6,650 nucleotides of DNA from Paracoccaceae bacterium (GTDB taxonomy: Bacteria > Pseudomonadota > Alphaproteobacteria > Rhodobacterales > Rhodobacteraceae). Shown one piece after another: positions 5,610 through 6,650 of this stretch (positions are counted from its first letter, which is position 1; every line of letters starts with the position of its first letter). A program made the position numbers and the translations under genes. The notes below the pieces were generated by a model. It was not told where the DNA came from. It was given only the letters and a program-made list of their open reading frames with translations, and did no database searches. Where the stretch lies: assembly GCA_007129775.1 (NCBI GenBank), contig SKUV01000022.1:1-6650 (forward strand), written 5' to 3'.

Positions 5610-6428
5610 ATGACCCTGAAGATCGCCTTTATCGGCTATGGCGAGGTCGGCCAGATCTGGGGCGGCGATTTGCGCGCCGCCGGCGCCGAGGTCGCGAGCT
5701 ACGACATCATCTTCGGCACGCCGGAGGCGGAAGAACGCATCGCGCGGGCCGCCGATATCGGGCTGCGTATCGCTGCCTCGGCAGCCGATGCCGCCACCGG
5801 CGCCGATGTGGTGATCTCGGCCGTGACCGCCGATCAGGCCCGCGCCGTGGCCGATGAGGCCGCGGGTTACCTGAAGCCGGGACAGCGGTTTTTCTGCATC
5901 AATTCCGCCGCACCCGGCACCAAGATCGCCTCGGCCGAGGTGATCGCCCCTACCGGCGCGGATTTCGTCGAGGGTGCGGTGATGGCCACGGTGCCCGGCA
6001 AGGGGCCCAAGCGGCGGCTCGGCGCACCGATTCTGGGCGGTGGTGCGGCGGCCCCGGCGCTTGCCTCGGCGCTCAACCCGCTGGGCATGAACATCACCCC
6101 GGTCGAAGGGCCCACCGGCCGCGCCTCGGCGATGAAGCTCTGCCGGTCGATCATGATCAAGGGGCTGGAGGCGATGCTGATCCAGTGCCGCGACAGCGCC
6201 CGCCACTGGGATGTGGAGGACGAGGTTTTCGCCAGCCTCGCGCGCAGCTATCCGGGCATGGACTGGCCCGACATGGCCGAGCGGATGCGCGGGCGGGTCG
6301 AACTGCACGGCCGCCGCCGCAGCGCCGAGATGCGCGAGGCCGCCGCGATGACCGGCGCGATAGGGCTCGGCGACAGCCTGTGCCACGGCATCGCCGATGT
6401 GCAGGCGGCCTTCGCCCGCAAGCGCTGA
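5610..6428 (+). CDS. NAD(P)-dependent oxidoreductase with DUF1932-type C-terminal domain
   Basis: This 272-aa soluble dehydrogenase is related to 6-phosphogluconate and 3-hydroxyisobutyrate dehydrogenases. The N-terminal Rossmann domain has GYGEVG (9-14), DVVISAVTADQA (66-77) and the substrate-side loop NSAAPGTK (98-105). EGAVMATVPGKGPKRR (121-136) replaces the usual DAPVSGG motif. The likely catalytic lysine is Lys176 in SAMKLCRS, where the classical family has KxxNN. The C-terminal part, with HGRRRSAEMREAAAMTGAIGL (233-253), matches the DUF1932 pattern of Arg-rich helix then EM..AA. The ATG at 5610 follows GGAG at a 6-nt spacing; a TTG six codons earlier is a poorer choice. It sits 33 bp after the MmgE/PrpD gene and 10 bp before the next gene, so it is an operon member. 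NAD versus NADP preference and substrate are unknown. A hydroxy-acid or semialdehyde oxidoreductase role is inferred from the superfamily. Confidence 0.88.
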   Translation: MTLKIAFIGYGEVGQIWGGDLRAAGAEVASYDIIFGTPEAEERIARAADIGLRIAASAADAATGADVVISAVTADQARAVADEAAGYLKPGQRFFCINSAAPGTKIASAEVIAPTGADFVEGAVMATVPGKGPKRRLGAPILGGGAAAPALASALNPLGMNITPVEGPTGRASAMKLCRSIMIKGLEAMLIQCRDSARHWDVEDEVFASLARSYPGMDWPDMAERMRGRVELHGRRRSAEMREAAAMTGAIGLGDSLCHGIADVQAAFARKR

Positions 6429-6438
6429 GGCGGGCGCG

Positions 6439-6650
6439 ATGACGCCTGCGCCCGAGACCTGCGGCACGCCCGAGGCGCTGGAACGGCTGATGGCCGACCG
6501 GGTGGAGGAGACGCTGGCGCGCATCGCCGCGCGCGAGCCCGGGCTTCAGGCCCTGCTGGATGAACCCGGCCGGCCCGCGCGCCTGCACCGCGAGGCCGCG
6601 CAGGTCGCCCGCGCCTGGCCCGATCCGGCCAGCCGCCCACCGCTCTGGGG
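6439..6650 (+). CDS. Probable amidase-signature family hydrolase, N-terminal fragment (runs off right edge)
   Basis: Only 70 codons are visible. The helical start (ALERLMADRVEETLARIAAR) followed by EPGLQALL, then a second helix and WPDPASRPPLW, matches the region before the VPVGVKD catalytic-lysine motif of amidase-signature enzymes (the GatA, AtzF and amidase group). The catalytic lysine and the Ser-Ser pair would lie just beyond the window, so the call rests on N-terminal style only. The ATG follows TGAGG, which overlaps the stop codon of the preceding gene, at a spacing of 8 nt, so it is translated as part of the operon. If right, the enzyme would hydrolyse a C-N bond of an amide and release a carboxylic acid. 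Confidence 0.55.
   Translation, partial: MTPAPETCGTPEALERLMADRVEETLARIAAREPGLQALLDEPGRPARLHREAAQVARAWPDPASRPPLW

Noticed and set aside
4086..6524. An 812-codon open frame on the minus strand opposite the MmgE/PrpD and DUF1932 genes
   Set aside because: It is the mirror of strong G/C third-position bias. It crosses two recognisable plus-strand genes and their junction, its translation is Gly/Ala/Arg/His-rich with no motifs, and it has no credible start site.
1..6650. CRISPR array, tRNA or rRNA genes, insertion sequence ends, toxin-antitoxin or defence genes
   Set aside because: I looked for regularly spaced repeats, cloverleaf and rRNA motifs and transposase motifs and saw none. All long frames are metabolic.

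Overview
The window is very GC-rich (about 70% by eye), with strong G/C bias at third codon positions and clear GGAGG-type ribosome binding sites. The proteins look alphaproteobacterial, most likely Rhodobacterales (Paracoccus/Rhodobacter-like). This placement rests on composition and protein style, not on a marker gene.

Layout. On the minus strand, the first 746 bases hold the 5' part of the proton-translocating transhydrogenase alpha subunit gene (pntA), which runs off the left edge. A 127-bp gap follows, with a candidate pntA promoter inside an 8-bp inverted repeat and a GC-rich hairpin downstream of the next gene. From 874 to 2535, also on the minus strand, is a complete thiamine-diphosphate (ThDP) enzyme of the acetolactate synthase/benzoylformate decarboxylase superfamily. 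A 313-bp divergent intergenic region (2536-2848) carries a likely promoter for the ThDP gene, an imperfect dyad that could be an operator, a perfect 14-bp palindrome, a GGGGCGCC repeat and a perfect 12-bp tandem duplication.

On the plus strand is a tightly packed operon: an FMN-dependent alpha-hydroxy-acid dehydrogenase (2849-4231); an MmgE/PrpD-family protein (4200-5576) overlapping it by 32 nt; a small NAD(P)-binding dehydrogenase with a DUF1932-type C-terminus (5610-6428); and the start of a probable amidase (6439 to the right edge).

The divergent ThDP gene and the plus-strand operon look like an uncharacterised catabolic module for a small organic acid. By chemistry, the FMN enzyme would oxidise a 2-hydroxy acid to a 2-oxo acid, and the ThDP enzyme could decarboxylate or ligate that 2-oxo acid, as in the mandelate pathway. 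The MmgE/PrpD protein would dehydrate, epimerise or decarboxylate a carboxylate, the DUF1932 enzyme would do a nicotinamide-linked redox step, and the amidase could release the acid from an amide. The family assignments are well supported except the amidase, which is moderate. The substrate and the order of steps are inference. No regulator, transporter, RNA gene, insertion sequence or CRISPR array is visible. pntA is a housekeeping neighbour and probably not part of the module.
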